DNA of 64,000 bases from contig NZ_FOQG01000002.1 of NCBI RefSeq assembly GCF_900113685.1, positions 390,458 through 454,457 of the forward strand. The letters run 5' to 3'. This DNA comes from Nocardioides psychrotolerans. Its GTDB lineage: Bacteria > Actinomycetota > Actinomycetes > Propionibacteriales > Nocardioidaceae. A program made the position numbers and the translations under genes. The notes below the pieces were generated by a model. It was not told the origin of the DNA and searched no databases. It saw only the letters and a program-made list of their open reading frames with translations. Numbering within the stretch: position 1 is the first letter of the stretch; every line of letters starts with the position of its first letter. Positions 16,645 to 25,168 of this stretch are shown piece by piece.

Positions 16645-17560
16645 GGAGCTGCTCGCGATCGCCGACGAGATCTATGCGTTGACGTTGGCGGAGTTCACAC
16701 CGGCGCGCGACGCGCGGGCCAAGGCGCTCAAGGGTTCCGACCTCGCCAAGGCCGTCAAGACGCTGAAGAAGCCGTCGCTCGCCGCCTGGATCGTCAACGT
16801 CCTGGTGCGCCGTGACCCGGACCAGGTCGACCAGGTCCTCACCGTCGGCGCCGCCCTCCGCGAGGCCGCTGCCGCCATGTCCGGGGAGCAGCTGCGTGCC
16901 CTGACCCGCCAGCGACGTCAGGTCACCGCTGCCGTCACGCAGCAGGCGCGGTCGCTGGCGACCGAGTCGGGGGTCAAGGTCACCCAGGCCGTGACCGACC
17001 AGGTCGAGGCGACCCTCACCGCCGCGATGCTCGACCAGCGCTGCGCCCAGGCCGTGCGCAGCGGGCTCCTCGTCACCGCGATCACCACAACCGGCGTCGA
17101 CGAGGTCGATCTCGGTGGTGCGGTCGCGCTGCCCGCCGCCCTGGGCTTCGAGGCCAGCCCCGTGGCCTCACCCGACCCCGACTCCGACAGCGACCCCGAC
17201 GCACCCGCCGCCGGCACGCGGCCCGACCTGCACGTCGTACCCGACCCTGAGGCGGAGGTGAAGGCCCTCGCCGCCGCCCAGGAGGCGCTGGACGAGGCGG
17301 AGGAGCAGGTGAAGGGCGCGCGTCAGGCCTACGAGGAGACGGTGTCGTCCCAGACCGAGCTCGAGGCGCGCTCGATGCAGCTGCAGGCCGAGATCGACGA
17401 GCTCAAGCGACGCCTGGCCGACCGCGAGGAGTCGGCCGACGAGGTCGACGACGCGCTCGGTGACGCGGAGGATGCCCGCACCGAGGCCTACGCCGAGCTC
17501 GAGGAGGCCACCGCCACACGCGACGCCGCGGCCGCCGAGGTCGAGCGCCGCACCACCTAG
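16637..17560 (+). CDS. Coiled-coil protein of unknown function
   Basis: A 307-residue protein. Residues 1-150 are helical (KGSDLAKAVKTLKKPSLAAW, then repeated Ala/Gln-rich helices). A short acidic Pro/Asp linker (PDPDSDSDPDAP) at about 178-190 leads to a long coiled coil from about 210 to the end (heptads such as ELEARSMQLQAEIDELKRRL). No catalytic motif or signal peptide was found. It converges on glpK, with only 10 bases between stops. I do not recognise the family with confidence. Confidence 0.72.
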   Translation: MSEELLAIADEIYALTLAEFTPARDARAKALKGSDLAKAVKTLKKPSLAAWIVNVLVRRDPDQVDQVLTVGAALREAAAAMSGEQLRALTRQRRQVTAAVTQQARSLATESGVKVTQAVTDQVEATLTAAMLDQRCAQAVRSGLLVTAITTTGVDEVDLGGAVALPAALGFEASPVASPDPDSDSDPDAPAAGTRPDLHVVPDPEAEVKALAAAQEALDEAEEQVKGARQAYEETVSSQTELEARSMQLQAEIDELKRRLADREESADEVDDALGDAEDARTEAYAELEEATATRDAAAAEVERRTT

Positions 17561-17570
17561 CGAGCCGCGC

Positions 17571-19055
17571 CTAGACCGCGGCCCAGCCCTTCGAGCGCGC
17601 CACCGCGTCGCGCCACCGGGCGTGGGCGGCATCGGCGGAAGGCCGGTCCCCGGAGGGCTCGAAGCGTCGGTCGAGCTGCCAGGTCTCGCGCAGGTCGTCG
17701 GTGGAGGACCACAATCCGGTTCCGAGTCCGGCGAGGAACGCCGCTCCCAGCGCCGTGGTCTCGACGAGCTTCGGCCGCTCGACGGCCAGACCGACCTGGT
17801 CGGCCTGGAGCTGGCAGAGCAGGTCGTTGGCCGACGCGCCGCCGTCGACCCGCAGCGAGGCCAGCCCGGCCCCACAGCTCGGCAGGGTGTCGAGCACGTC
17901 GCGCACCTCGAAGGCGATCGCCTCGAGCGTGGCCCGCACGAGGTGGGCCCGTGTCGTGCCCCGGGTGATGCCGATGATCATGCCGCGGGCGTGCGGGTCC
18001 CAGTCGGGGGCGCCGAGCCCGGTGAGGGCCGGCACGAAGACCACGCCCTCGGTGTCCTCGACGGTGGCGGCGATGGCAGCGGTCTCGGCCGCCGAGCCGA
18101 CGATCTGGAGCCCGTCGCGCAGCCACTGCACCGCCGCTCCGGTCACGAAGATCGCGCCTTCGAGGGCATAGGTCATCTCGCCCGACGGTGAGCGCCACGC
18201 AGCCGTCGAGAGCAGGCCGGCGTCGGAGCGCTTCAGGGTCGAGCCGGTGTTGGTGAGGATGAACGATCCGGTGCCGTAGGTGCACTTGGAGTCACCCTCG
18301 TCGAAGCAGGTCTGCCCGAAGAGCGCCGACTGCTGGTCGCCCGCGATGCCCGCGATCGGCAGCGACAGGTCCAGGAACGACCGCGGGTCGGTGACCGCGA
18401 GCTCGCCCCAGTTGGCCACCAGCTCCGGCAGCGCGTCGCGGGGCACGCCGAACAGGGAGCACAGCTCGTCGGACCAGTCGCCGGTGGTCAGGTCGAAGAG
18501 CAGCGTCCGACAGGCGTTGGACACGTCGGTGACGTGGTGGAGGCCGCGGGTCATGCGGGCGACGAGGTAGGAGTCGACCGTCCCGACGGCGTACCTCCCG
18601 GACTCGACCAGTGCCCACGTGTGCGGCTCGTGCTCGGCCAGCCACATCAGCTTGGTGCCGGAGAAGTAGGGGTCGAGCCGCAGCCCTGTCAGCTCAGCGA
18701 CGCGTTCCTCGTGCCCGGCGTCGCGCAACCGCGTGCAGATGTCGGCCGTCCGGCGGTCCTGCCACACGATCGCCCGACGGGGCGATCCGAGGGTCTCGCG
18801 GTCCCACAGCACGATCGTCTCGCGCTGGTTGGTGATCCCGACGCCCGTGATCTCCGAACGGTCGACCTGGTGGAGAGCATCGCGACACGCCTCGAGCGTC
18901 GCCTGCCAGATCTCCTCGGGCGCGTGCTCCACCCAGCCCGGCTTCGGGAAGTGCTGCGCGAACTCCTGGTAGCCCTTCGCAGCGATACCTCCGTCGGGCG
19001 TGACGACGACCGCGGTCACGCCGGTCGTGCCGGCGTCGATCGCGAGGATGCTCAC
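17571..19055 (-). CDS. glpK: Glycerol kinase
   Basis: A 494-residue FGGY-family kinase that makes glycerol 3-phosphate from glycerol and ATP in the cytoplasm. DAGTTGVTAVV at the N-terminus is the phosphate loop; QRETIVLWDR, FSGTKLMWLAE, GDQQSALFGQ and the C-terminal GGASANDLLCQLQAD are all glycerol-kinase motifs. GTG at 19055 (VSILAIDAGTTG) is chosen because it overlaps the upstream stop as GTGA; an upstream ATG adds residues with no family match. Glycerol 3-phosphate feeds the PlsC pathway encoded elsewhere in the window. Confidence 0.94.
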   Translation of the reverse strand: MSILAIDAGTTGVTAVVVTPDGGIAAKGYQEFAQHFPKPGWVEHAPEEIWQATLEACRDALHQVDRSEITGVGITNQRETIVLWDRETLGSPRRAIVWQDRRTADICTRLRDAGHEERVAELTGLRLDPYFSGTKLMWLAEHEPHTWALVESGRYAVGTVDSYLVARMTRGLHHVTDVSNACRTLLFDLTTGDWSDELCSLFGVPRDALPELVANWGELAVTDPRSFLDLSLPIAGIAGDQQSALFGQTCFDEGDSKCTYGTGSFILTNTGSTLKRSDAGLLSTAAWRSPSGEMTYALEGAIFVTGAAVQWLRDGLQIVGSAAETAAIAATVEDTEGVVFVPALTGLGAPDWDPHARGMIIGITRGTTRAHLVRATLEAIAFEVRDVLDTLPSCGAGLASLRVDGGASANDLLCQLQADQVGLAVERPKLVETTALGAAFLAGLGTGLWSSTDDLRETWQLDRRFEPSGDRPSADAAHARWRDAVARSKGWAAV

Positions 19056-19870
19056 CGCTCGCCTCTCACGATCGCCAGCACCCGCTGGTCGATCCACTCC
19101 AGCTGGGGCGACACCCGCATCTCGTAGTTCTCCGTGCCGACCCAGGTGTGGAAGTCGGGGTGGCCGTGCGTCTGGGCGAAGGCCTCCAGCTCGGCCTCGA
19201 GCTCGGGCGTCACCGCGACCTGCTCGTCGGGGGTCGAGGCGGTCAGGTAGAGCACGTTGAGGTCGAGCAGCCGCGTCAGCTCCTCGATCGGTGCGACGTG
19301 GTCGTCGACGCGCAGGTCGGTGTCGATGTCGTCGCCGCCGGCATAGCCCGCCTCGTCGCGTACGACGAGCAGCGCGGCCGACTGTCGCCCGCGCTTGTCG
19401 CCTCCCGCAGCGTCACCGGCCGCTAGCGCGGCCAGCAGTCGCTCGGCCAGGGGGGACTCGGGGTCCGAAGCGAGCCACGCCAGCTCCATGTCCTCCACGA
19501 CCGCCGAGCCGGCCAGGCAGTTGCCCTGGATGGCGTAGCCCTCGCCGGTGACCCCGCCGGCCCACTCGATGCACGCATGCCCGGTGTGGGAGGCGGCACC
19601 GCCGTCGACGTCGACGATCCCGACCTGACGGTCGTCGCGCCCCTCGTCCTCCTCGAGCAGCCGCTGCAGCGCCACTGAGGCGGTCGCCCCCTCGTCGAGG
19701 TGGGCCAGGGCCAGGCCCTTGTAGGCGACGTTGGCGTCGGCCTGGGTGGCGATGGCGCCCACCTGGGCGACCGCGGCCGGGACGACGGCGCCGACGGCGA
19801 GGAACTTCGAGGCCACCGCGACCCCCCAGGACTCGGTGTCGGCGGAGCGGGCGACGATAGAGAAGGTCAT
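19052..19870 (-). CDS. DUF1028 family protein (Ntn-hydrolase-like)
   Basis: A 272-residue DUF1028 protein. The N-terminus MTFSIVARSADTESWGVAVASKF and GAIATQADANVAYKGLALA, plus GYAIQGNCLAG, are diagnostic. The family has an Ntn-hydrolase fold and is often annotated as a putative peptidase; its substrate is not known to me. It starts at ATG 19870 and is translationally coupled to glpK (GTGA), so both come from a promoter in 19871-20077. Neither protein explains the other's function. Confidence 0.85.
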   Translation of the reverse strand: MTFSIVARSADTESWGVAVASKFLAVGAVVPAAVAQVGAIATQADANVAYKGLALAHLDEGATASVALQRLLEEDEGRDDRQVGIVDVDGGAASHTGHACIEWAGGVTGEGYAIQGNCLAGSAVVEDMELAWLASDPESPLAERLLAALAAGDAAGGDKRGRQSAALLVVRDEAGYAGGDDIDTDLRVDDHVAPIEELTRLLDLNVLYLTASTPDEQVAVTPELEAELEAFAQTHGHPDFHTWVGTENYEMRVSPQLEWIDQRVLAIVRGER

Positions 19871-19998
19871 GCGCGCGACACTATCCATCCTGGCAGTGGG
19901 CAGGCTCCTGCCGTGCTCGACGATCCCCCGCCAGACCCGTCTGGGCTCCTTCTCCGCCGCGCTGCTGGTGACCTTCGCCACCTGAGAGCAAACGTGGC

Positions 19999-20004
19999 TA
20001 GGGT
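19999..20004 (+). promoter_or_regulatory. -10 box TAGGGT of the phosphofructokinase gene
   Basis: TAGGGT lies 74 bases before the ATG at 20078, predicting a leader of about 67 bases. The same 207-base interval must also hold the divergent promoter for the DUF1028-glpK operon; no clear operator was seen. Confidence 0.4.
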
Positions 20005-20077
20005 GGGCGCGCCCCATGTGAACGTTCCAAGCCCCACCCGTTGCCGGTCTCCTCGCCCGGCTCACCCAGGAGGTCCC

Positions 20078-21115
20078 ATGCGCGTCGGAGTGCTCACCGG
20101 AGGCGGCGACTGCCCCGGCCTCAACGCCGTGATCCGGGCGGTGGTCCGCAAGGGCGTGGCCACCCACGGCTTCGAGTTCGTGGGCTACCGCGACGGTTGG
20201 AAGGGTCCGCTCGAGGGCGACACGATGCAGCTGGGCATCCAGGAGTGCCGCGGCATCCTGCCCCGGGGCGGCACGATCCTCGGCTCCTCGCGCACCAACC
20301 CCTTTAAGATCGACGGCGGCGTGGAGCGCATCAAGGACAACCTCGCGAGCAACGGCGTCGATGCCCTGATCGCGATCGGCGGCGAGGACACCCTCGGCGT
20401 CGCCACCAAGCTCGCCGACCTGGGCGTGCACGTGGTGGGCGTGCCGAAGACGATCGACAACGACCTCTCCGGCACCGACTTCACGTTCGGGTTCGACACC
20501 GCGGTCAACATCGCCACCGAGGCCATCGACCGGCTCCACACCACTGCCGAGTCCCACCACCGGGTGCTCGTCGTCGAGGTGATGGGCCGTCACGCCGGCT
20601 GGATCGCGCTCCACGCCGGCATCGCCGGCGGCGCCAGCGCCGTGCTGATCCCCGAGCAGCCCTTCGACATCGAGGCGCTCTGCGAGCACGTCGAGACGCG
20701 CTTCAAGACCAAGTACGCCCCGATCATCGTCGTCTCCGAGGGCGCGGTCCCGCAGGAGTCCGACGGCGAGCACGGCATGACGATGGTCTCGGGGGAGAAG
20801 GACGCGTTCGGTCATGTCCGCCTCGGCGGCATCGGCGACCGGCTCGCGAGCGAGATCGAGCACCGCACCGGCAAGGAGGCCCGCGCGGTGGTGCTCGGGC
20901 ACGTCCAGCGCGGCGGCACGCCGACGGCGTTCGACCGCTGGCTCGCGACCCGCTTCGGCCTCCAGGCCGTCGACGCGGTCGCCGACGGCGACTGGGGCAC
21001 CATGATGGCGCTGCGCGGCACCAAGATCATCCGGGTCCCGCTGGCCGAGGGCACCGCCGAGCTGAAGCTCGTCAGCCCCGAGGAATACGCCGAGGCGCAG
21101 GTCTTCTTCGGCTGA
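20078..21115 (+). CDS. pfkA: 6-phosphofructokinase, probably PPi-dependent type
   Basis: A 345-residue phosphofructokinase. GGGDCPGLNAVIR at residues 8-20 is the nucleotide or PPi site and PKTIDNDLSGTD at 123-134 the catalytic region with Asp127. Residue 104 is Asp (GGEDTLG) and residue 124 is Lys, the pair that in this family marks pyrophosphate-using enzymes; ATP-using members have Gly at 104. So it may use PPi and could run reversibly. AGGAGG five bases before the ATG fixes the start. The neighbouring genes are not glycolytic. Confidence 0.9.
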   Translation: MRVGVLTGGGDCPGLNAVIRAVVRKGVATHGFEFVGYRDGWKGPLEGDTMQLGIQECRGILPRGGTILGSSRTNPFKIDGGVERIKDNLASNGVDALIAIGGEDTLGVATKLADLGVHVVGVPKTIDNDLSGTDFTFGFDTAVNIATEAIDRLHTTAESHHRVLVVEVMGRHAGWIALHAGIAGGASAVLIPEQPFDIEALCEHVETRFKTKYAPIIVVSEGAVPQESDGEHGMTMVSGEKDAFGHVRLGGIGDRLASEIEHRTGKEARAVVLGHVQRGGTPTAFDRWLATRFGLQAVDAVADGDWGTMMALRGTKIIRVPLAEGTAELKLVSPEEYAEAQVFFG

Positions 21116-21213
21116 TCGCTGACGTCCGGCGCAACGCCGGGGCGCCTGGTGGCCACATCGACCCGGCGGGTATTGGGTGTGCAGCACTGTCCCCTCCTCC
21201 GCAGGAGCACGCG

Positions 21214-22662
21214 ATGACCAGCACCGACGTCGACGTCAACGGCCCCGAGCCCGACCTCCAGCGGGTGATGGGCCCGAAGCTCCTCCTGCTCTTCATCGTC
21301 GGCGACATCCTGGGGGCCGGCATCTACGCCGTCACCGGCGAGATGGCCCTCGAGGTGGGCGGCATCGTGTGGGTGCCGTTCGTCGTGGCCTTCGCGGTCG
21401 CCACGTTGACCGCGCTCTCCTACCTCGAGCTGGTCACGAAGTTCCCCCAGGCGGCAGGTGCGGCGCTCTACACGCACAAGGCCTTCGGCATCCACTTCGT
21501 CACCTTCCTGGTGGCCTTCGCGGTCATCTGCTCCGGCATCACCAGCGCCTCGACGGCCGCCAACCTCCTCGGCACCAACCTGCTGACCGGCCTCGACGGG
21601 CTCGGCGTCGGCGGCATCGACCCGGACAGCAGCACCGCGATCACGGGGGTCGCCATGGGCTTCATGGTCCTGCTCGCGCTGATCAACCTGCGCGGCGTCG
21701 GGGAGAGCGTGAAGTTCAACGTCTTCCTCACGCTCGTCGAGATGCTCGCGCTGGTGATCGTCATCGTGATCGGCTTCGTGGTGATCTCCCGCGGCGACGG
21801 TGACCTGGGCCGGATGGTGGTCTTCGAGAGCGGCTCCGAGCGCGGGCTGTTCCTCGCCGTCACCGTTGCGACCGCGATCGCGTTCTTCGCGATGGTCGGC
21901 TTCGAGGACTCCGTCAACATGGTCGAGGAGACCAAGGACCCCGAGCGCATCTTCCCGCGGGTCATGCTGACGGGCCTGGGGATCGCGGTGCTCTTCTACG
22001 TGCTGGTCTCGATCTCGGTCGTGGCGGTCATCCCGGAGGGCGAGATCGAGAAGGTCATCGCCGACGAGGGCAAGGTCCTGCTCAACGTCGTCAGGACCGG
22101 CGCGCCCGGCCTGCCGATCGACGACGTCTTCCCGTTCCTGACCGTCATCGCGGTCGCCAACACCGCGCTGATCAACATGCTGATGGCCAGCCGCCTGCTC
22201 TACGGCCTGGCCAACCAGGACGTCCTGCCTCGCAGCCTGGGCAAGGTGCTGCCGGGCCGTCGTACGCCCTGGGTCGGCATCCTCTTCTCCACCGTCCTGG
22301 CCCTCGGCCTGATCGTCGCGGTGACCTTCCTGGCCGACACCTCGGTCATCTCCGCGCTCTCGGGCACCACGGCACTGCTCCTGCTGTGCGTGTTCGCGGT
22401 CGTCAACATCGCCTGCGTGGTGCTGCGTCGTGAGCCCTCGGGGGCCTTCTCCGCGCCCACCTGGGCGCCCTACGTCGGCGCGGTGGCCTGCCTGTTCTTC
22501 GTCGGGCCGTGGGCGCGGGACCGCGACGACTGGATCCAGTACCAGGTCGCCGGCGGCCTCGTCCTGCTCGGCATCGTGCTGTGGGCGGCCACGTGGGCGA
22601 CCAACAGGGGCGTGCGGGCGAAGAAGACCGGCTTCCGCGACATCGAGCACCTCGAGGACTGA
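21214..22662 (+). CDS. APC-family amino acid permease
   Basis: A 482-residue integral membrane protein with about 12 helices (LLLLFIVGDILGAGIYAVTG contains the APC signature GAGIYA in helix 1; helix 6 region FFAMVGFEDSVNMVEETKDP is the usual substrate-gating segment). It would import amino acids or related amines with protons. Substrate is not predictable. A short charged tail (RAKKTGFRDIEHLED) is cytoplasmic. The preceding 98 bases contain an imperfect CCGGCG-CGCCGG hairpin that may terminate pfkA. Confidence 0.9.
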   Translation: MTSTDVDVNGPEPDLQRVMGPKLLLLFIVGDILGAGIYAVTGEMALEVGGIVWVPFVVAFAVATLTALSYLELVTKFPQAAGAALYTHKAFGIHFVTFLVAFAVICSGITSASTAANLLGTNLLTGLDGLGVGGIDPDSSTAITGVAMGFMVLLALINLRGVGESVKFNVFLTLVEMLALVIVIVIGFVVISRGDGDLGRMVVFESGSERGLFLAVTVATAIAFFAMVGFEDSVNMVEETKDPERIFPRVMLTGLGIAVLFYVLVSISVVAVIPEGEIEKVIADEGKVLLNVVRTGAPGLPIDDVFPFLTVIAVANTALINMLMASRLLYGLANQDVLPRSLGKVLPGRRTPWVGILFSTVLALGLIVAVTFLADTSVISALSGTTALLLLCVFAVVNIACVVLRREPSGAFSAPTWAPYVGAVACLFFVGPWARDRDDWIQYQVAGGLVLLGIVLWAATWATNRGVRAKKTGFRDIEHLED

Positions 22663-22713
22663 GCCGCCCTGTCCGCGCGTGGTCGACGAATCGGGCGGGC
22701 GACCCCGCGCGCG

Positions 22714-22719
22714 TAGGCT
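22714..22719 (+). promoter_or_regulatory. -10 box TAGGCT of the class II DAHP synthase
   Basis: TAGGCT lies six bases before the GTG start at 22726, so transcription would begin at or next to the start codon (leaderless mRNA). Unlike aroF, this DAHP synthase therefore has no room for a leader peptide. Confidence 0.5.
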
Positions 22720-22725
22720 TGACCG

Positions 22726-24090
22726 GTGAGCAGCAACGTCCCCGACCTCTCCGCCCTGCACGCCCTCGGGCCGGCCCAGCAACCGACCTACGCCGATCGA
22801 GCGGCCGTCGACGAGACGGTCGCTCGGCTGCGCACCATGCCGCCCCTGGTCTTCGCGGGGGAGTGCGACGACCTGAAGACCAAGCTGGCCGCCGTGGCGC
22901 GTGGCGAGGCGTTCCTGCTCCAGGGCGGTGACTGCGCGGAGACGCTGTCCGGCGTGACCGCCGACAACGTGCGCAACAAGCTGCGCGTGCTGCTCCAGAT
23001 GGCCGTCGTGCTGACCTATGCCGCGTCCGTCCCGGTGGTCAAGGTCGGTCGTCTGGCGGGTCAGTATGCCAAGCCGCGCAGCTCCGACCTCGAGACCCGC
23101 GACGGCGTCACGCTGCCGGCCTACCGTGGCGACGCCGTCAACGGCTACGACTTCACCCCGGAGTCGCGCGTGCACGACCCGGCGCGGCTGCTCGACGTCT
23201 ACAACGCCTCGGCCGCGACGCTCAACCTCGTGCGGGCGTTCACCACCGGTGGCTACGCCGACCTGCGTCAGGTCCACGCGTGGAACACCGACTTCGTGCG
23301 TGACTCGCCCGCGGGGCAGCGCTACGAGAAGGTCGCCCACGAGATCGAGCGGGCGATGGCCTTCATCGCCGCGATCGGCGCCGACCCCGACGAGTTCCAC
23401 CGCGTCGACTTCCACTCCTCCCACGAGGCCCTGGTGCTCGAGTACGAGCACGCGATGACCCGCATCGACTCGCGCACCCAGCAGCCCTACGACGTCTCGG
23501 GCCACTTCGTGTGGATCGGCGAGCGCACCCGCCAGCTCGACAACGCCCACGTCGAGCTGCTCAGCCACATCCGCAACCCGATCGGCGTCAAGCTCGGCCC
23601 CACGACCAGCGCCGACGACGCGCTGGCCCTGGCCGACAAGCTCAACCCCGACAACGAGCCGGGTCGCCTGACGTTCATCACCCGCTTCGGAGCCAGCAGG
23701 ATCCGCGACGGACTGCCCCACCTGGTCGAGAAGATCACCGCCGAGGGCATCAACGTGGCCTGGGTGTGCGACCCGATGCACGGCAACACCTTCGAGGCGA
23801 GCTCGGGCTACAAGACCCGTGCCTTCGACGCCGTCATCGAGGAGGTCCAGGGCTTCTTCGACGTCCACCACGGCCTCGGCACCTGGCCCGGCGGTGTCCA
23901 CGTGGAGCTCACCGGCGACGACGTCACCGAGTGCGTCGGCGGCAGCGAGGAGCTGCTCGAGATGGACCTCGGCAACCGCTACGAGTCGGTGTGCGACCCG
24001 CGCCTCAACCGGGTCCAGTCCCTCGAGCTGGCGTTCCTCGTGGCGGAGATGCTGCGCCGCGAGACCCCCGCGACGCCCGCCCAGCCCTGA
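22726..24090 (+). CDS. aroG: Class II DAHP synthase (shikimate pathway entry)
   Basis: A 454-residue plant-type (class II) 3-deoxy-7-phosphoheptulonate synthase joining phosphoenolpyruvate and erythrose 4-phosphate. LLQGGDCAETL, VVKVGRLAGQYAKPRS, KLGPTTSADDAL, FITRFGASRIRDGLP and WVCDPMHGNTF carry the substrate and metal-binding residues, including the metal-site Cys in GGDCAE. Start is GTG 22726. The threonine aldolase gene begins inside its stop. A class I enzyme is encoded 2.3 kb downstream on the other strand. The type of allosteric control cannot be judged here. Confidence 0.95.
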   Translation: MSSNVPDLSALHALGPAQQPTYADRAAVDETVARLRTMPPLVFAGECDDLKTKLAAVARGEAFLLQGGDCAETLSGVTADNVRNKLRVLLQMAVVLTYAASVPVVKVGRLAGQYAKPRSSDLETRDGVTLPAYRGDAVNGYDFTPESRVHDPARLLDVYNASAATLNLVRAFTTGGYADLRQVHAWNTDFVRDSPAGQRYEKVAHEIERAMAFIAAIGADPDEFHRVDFHSSHEALVLEYEHAMTRIDSRTQQPYDVSGHFVWIGERTRQLDNAHVELLSHIRNPIGVKLGPTTSADDALALADKLNPDNEPGRLTFITRFGASRIRDGLPHLVEKITAEGINVAWVCDPMHGNTFEASSGYKTRAFDAVIEEVQGFFDVHHGLGTWPGGVHVELTGDDVTECVGGSEELLEMDLGNRYESVCDPRLNRVQSLELAFLVAEMLRRETPATPAQP

Positions 24091-24104
24091 TGGGGACCGG
24101 CGCG

Positions 24105-25100
24105 ATGATCGACCTCCGCAGCGACACCGTCACGCGGCCCACCGCGTCGATGCGCGCTGCGATGGTGAGCGCGGAGGTCGGCGACGACGTCTACGGTGAG
24201 GACCCGACGGTCGCGCTGCTCGAGGATCGGGTGGCCGGGCTCTTCGGTCACGAGGCGGCGTTGTTCATGCCGACCGGGTCGATGGCCAACGTGCTCGCCG
24301 TACGCTCCCTGGTCGCGCCCGGCCAGGAGGTCCTCTGCGAGTCGGCCGCCCACATCGCGCGCGCCGAGCTCGGCGCCCACGGGGCCTACAGCGGGGTCAC
24401 CATGCGCACCTGGCACCACCCGCGCGGCCAGGTCGACCTGGCGATGGTGCGGACCCTCTTCGCCCCCGACATGGGGCCGTTCTTCGTGCGCACCGCGGCG
24501 ATCTCGGTCGAGAACACCCACAACTTCGCCGGCGGCGCGGTCCTGCCGCTCTCCGACCTGCGCGACCTGCGCGACTTCGCCACCGGCGTCGGTGCGTCGA
24601 TCCACATGGACGGCGCCCGCATCTGGAACGCGCACGTCGCGACCGGCACGCCCCTGCGGGACTACGGAGCGATCGCGGACGTCATGGCCGTCTGCCTGTC
24701 CAAGGGGCTCGGTGCGCCGGTCGGCTCGCTGCTGGTCGGCAGCCGTGACACGGTCGCCGAGGCCCGCATCTGGCGCAAGCGGATGGGCGGCGGGATGCGC
24801 CAGGTCGGCATCCTGGCCGCAGCCGGCCTGCACGCGCTCGACCACCACGTCGAGCGGCTCGCCGACGACCACGCCCACGCGCGGCTGCTGGCCGCCGCGT
24901 GCGGGGTCGACCCCGACGGCGTCGACACCAACATCGTCGTCGTACCCCGCCCTGACGCCCCTGACTTCGTGCTCCGGGCCGCGGACGCCGGTGTCCGCGT
25001 CGCCACCGTCGGTCCCACCACGGTCCGCCTCGTCACCCACCTCGGCGTCACCCGCGCCGATGCTGAGGTGGCGGCCGGGTTGCTCGCGGGGCTGGTCTGA
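24105..25100 (+). CDS. ltaE: Low-specificity L-threonine aldolase
   Basis: A 331-residue PLP enzyme that splits L-threonine or L-allo-threonine to glycine and acetaldehyde. MIDLRSDTVTRPT is the family N-terminus, VSVENTHNFAGG binds substrate, HMDGARIWNA holds the PLP-binding Asp, and LSKGLGAPVGS near residue 199 has the Schiff-base lysine. The ATG at 24105 (GGGGA upstream) is preferred; the in-frame ATG at 24090 overlaps the aroG stop as TGATG and is also possible. Either way it is coupled to the DAHP synthase gene. Confidence 0.9.
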   Translation: MIDLRSDTVTRPTASMRAAMVSAEVGDDVYGEDPTVALLEDRVAGLFGHEAALFMPTGSMANVLAVRSLVAPGQEVLCESAAHIARAELGAHGAYSGVTMRTWHHPRGQVDLAMVRTLFAPDMGPFFVRTAAISVENTHNFAGGAVLPLSDLRDLRDFATGVGASIHMDGARIWNAHVATGTPLRDYGAIADVMAVCLSKGLGAPVGSLLVGSRDTVAEARIWRKRMGGGMRQVGILAAAGLHALDHHVERLADDHAHARLLAAACGVDPDGVDTNIVVVPRPDAPDFVLRAADAGVRVATVGPTTVRLVTHLGVTRADAEVAAGLLAGLV

Positions 25101-25106
25101 GCGCGC

Positions 25107-25168
25107 GTCGAGTGACGCGAAAAGCAGGTCGTAGGGCGCTCTGGACATGCTCAACGCGTCACTCGACG
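25107..25168. terminator. Hairpin between convergent genes
   Basis: Perfect 14-base arms (CGTCGAGTGACGCG at 25107-25120 and complement at 25155-25168) with a 34-base loop lie between the convergent threonine aldolase and zinc-ribbon genes. The right arm overlaps the last codons of the latter. It resembles a bidirectional terminator without T-runs. Confidence 0.5.

Noticed and set aside
20812..23901. A 1029-codon minus-strand open frame opposite pfkA, the permease and aroG
   Set aside because: The translation is dominated by Asp/Val/Gly/Arg/His repeats expected from antisense of high-GC genes. The plus-strand genes carry full family motifs.
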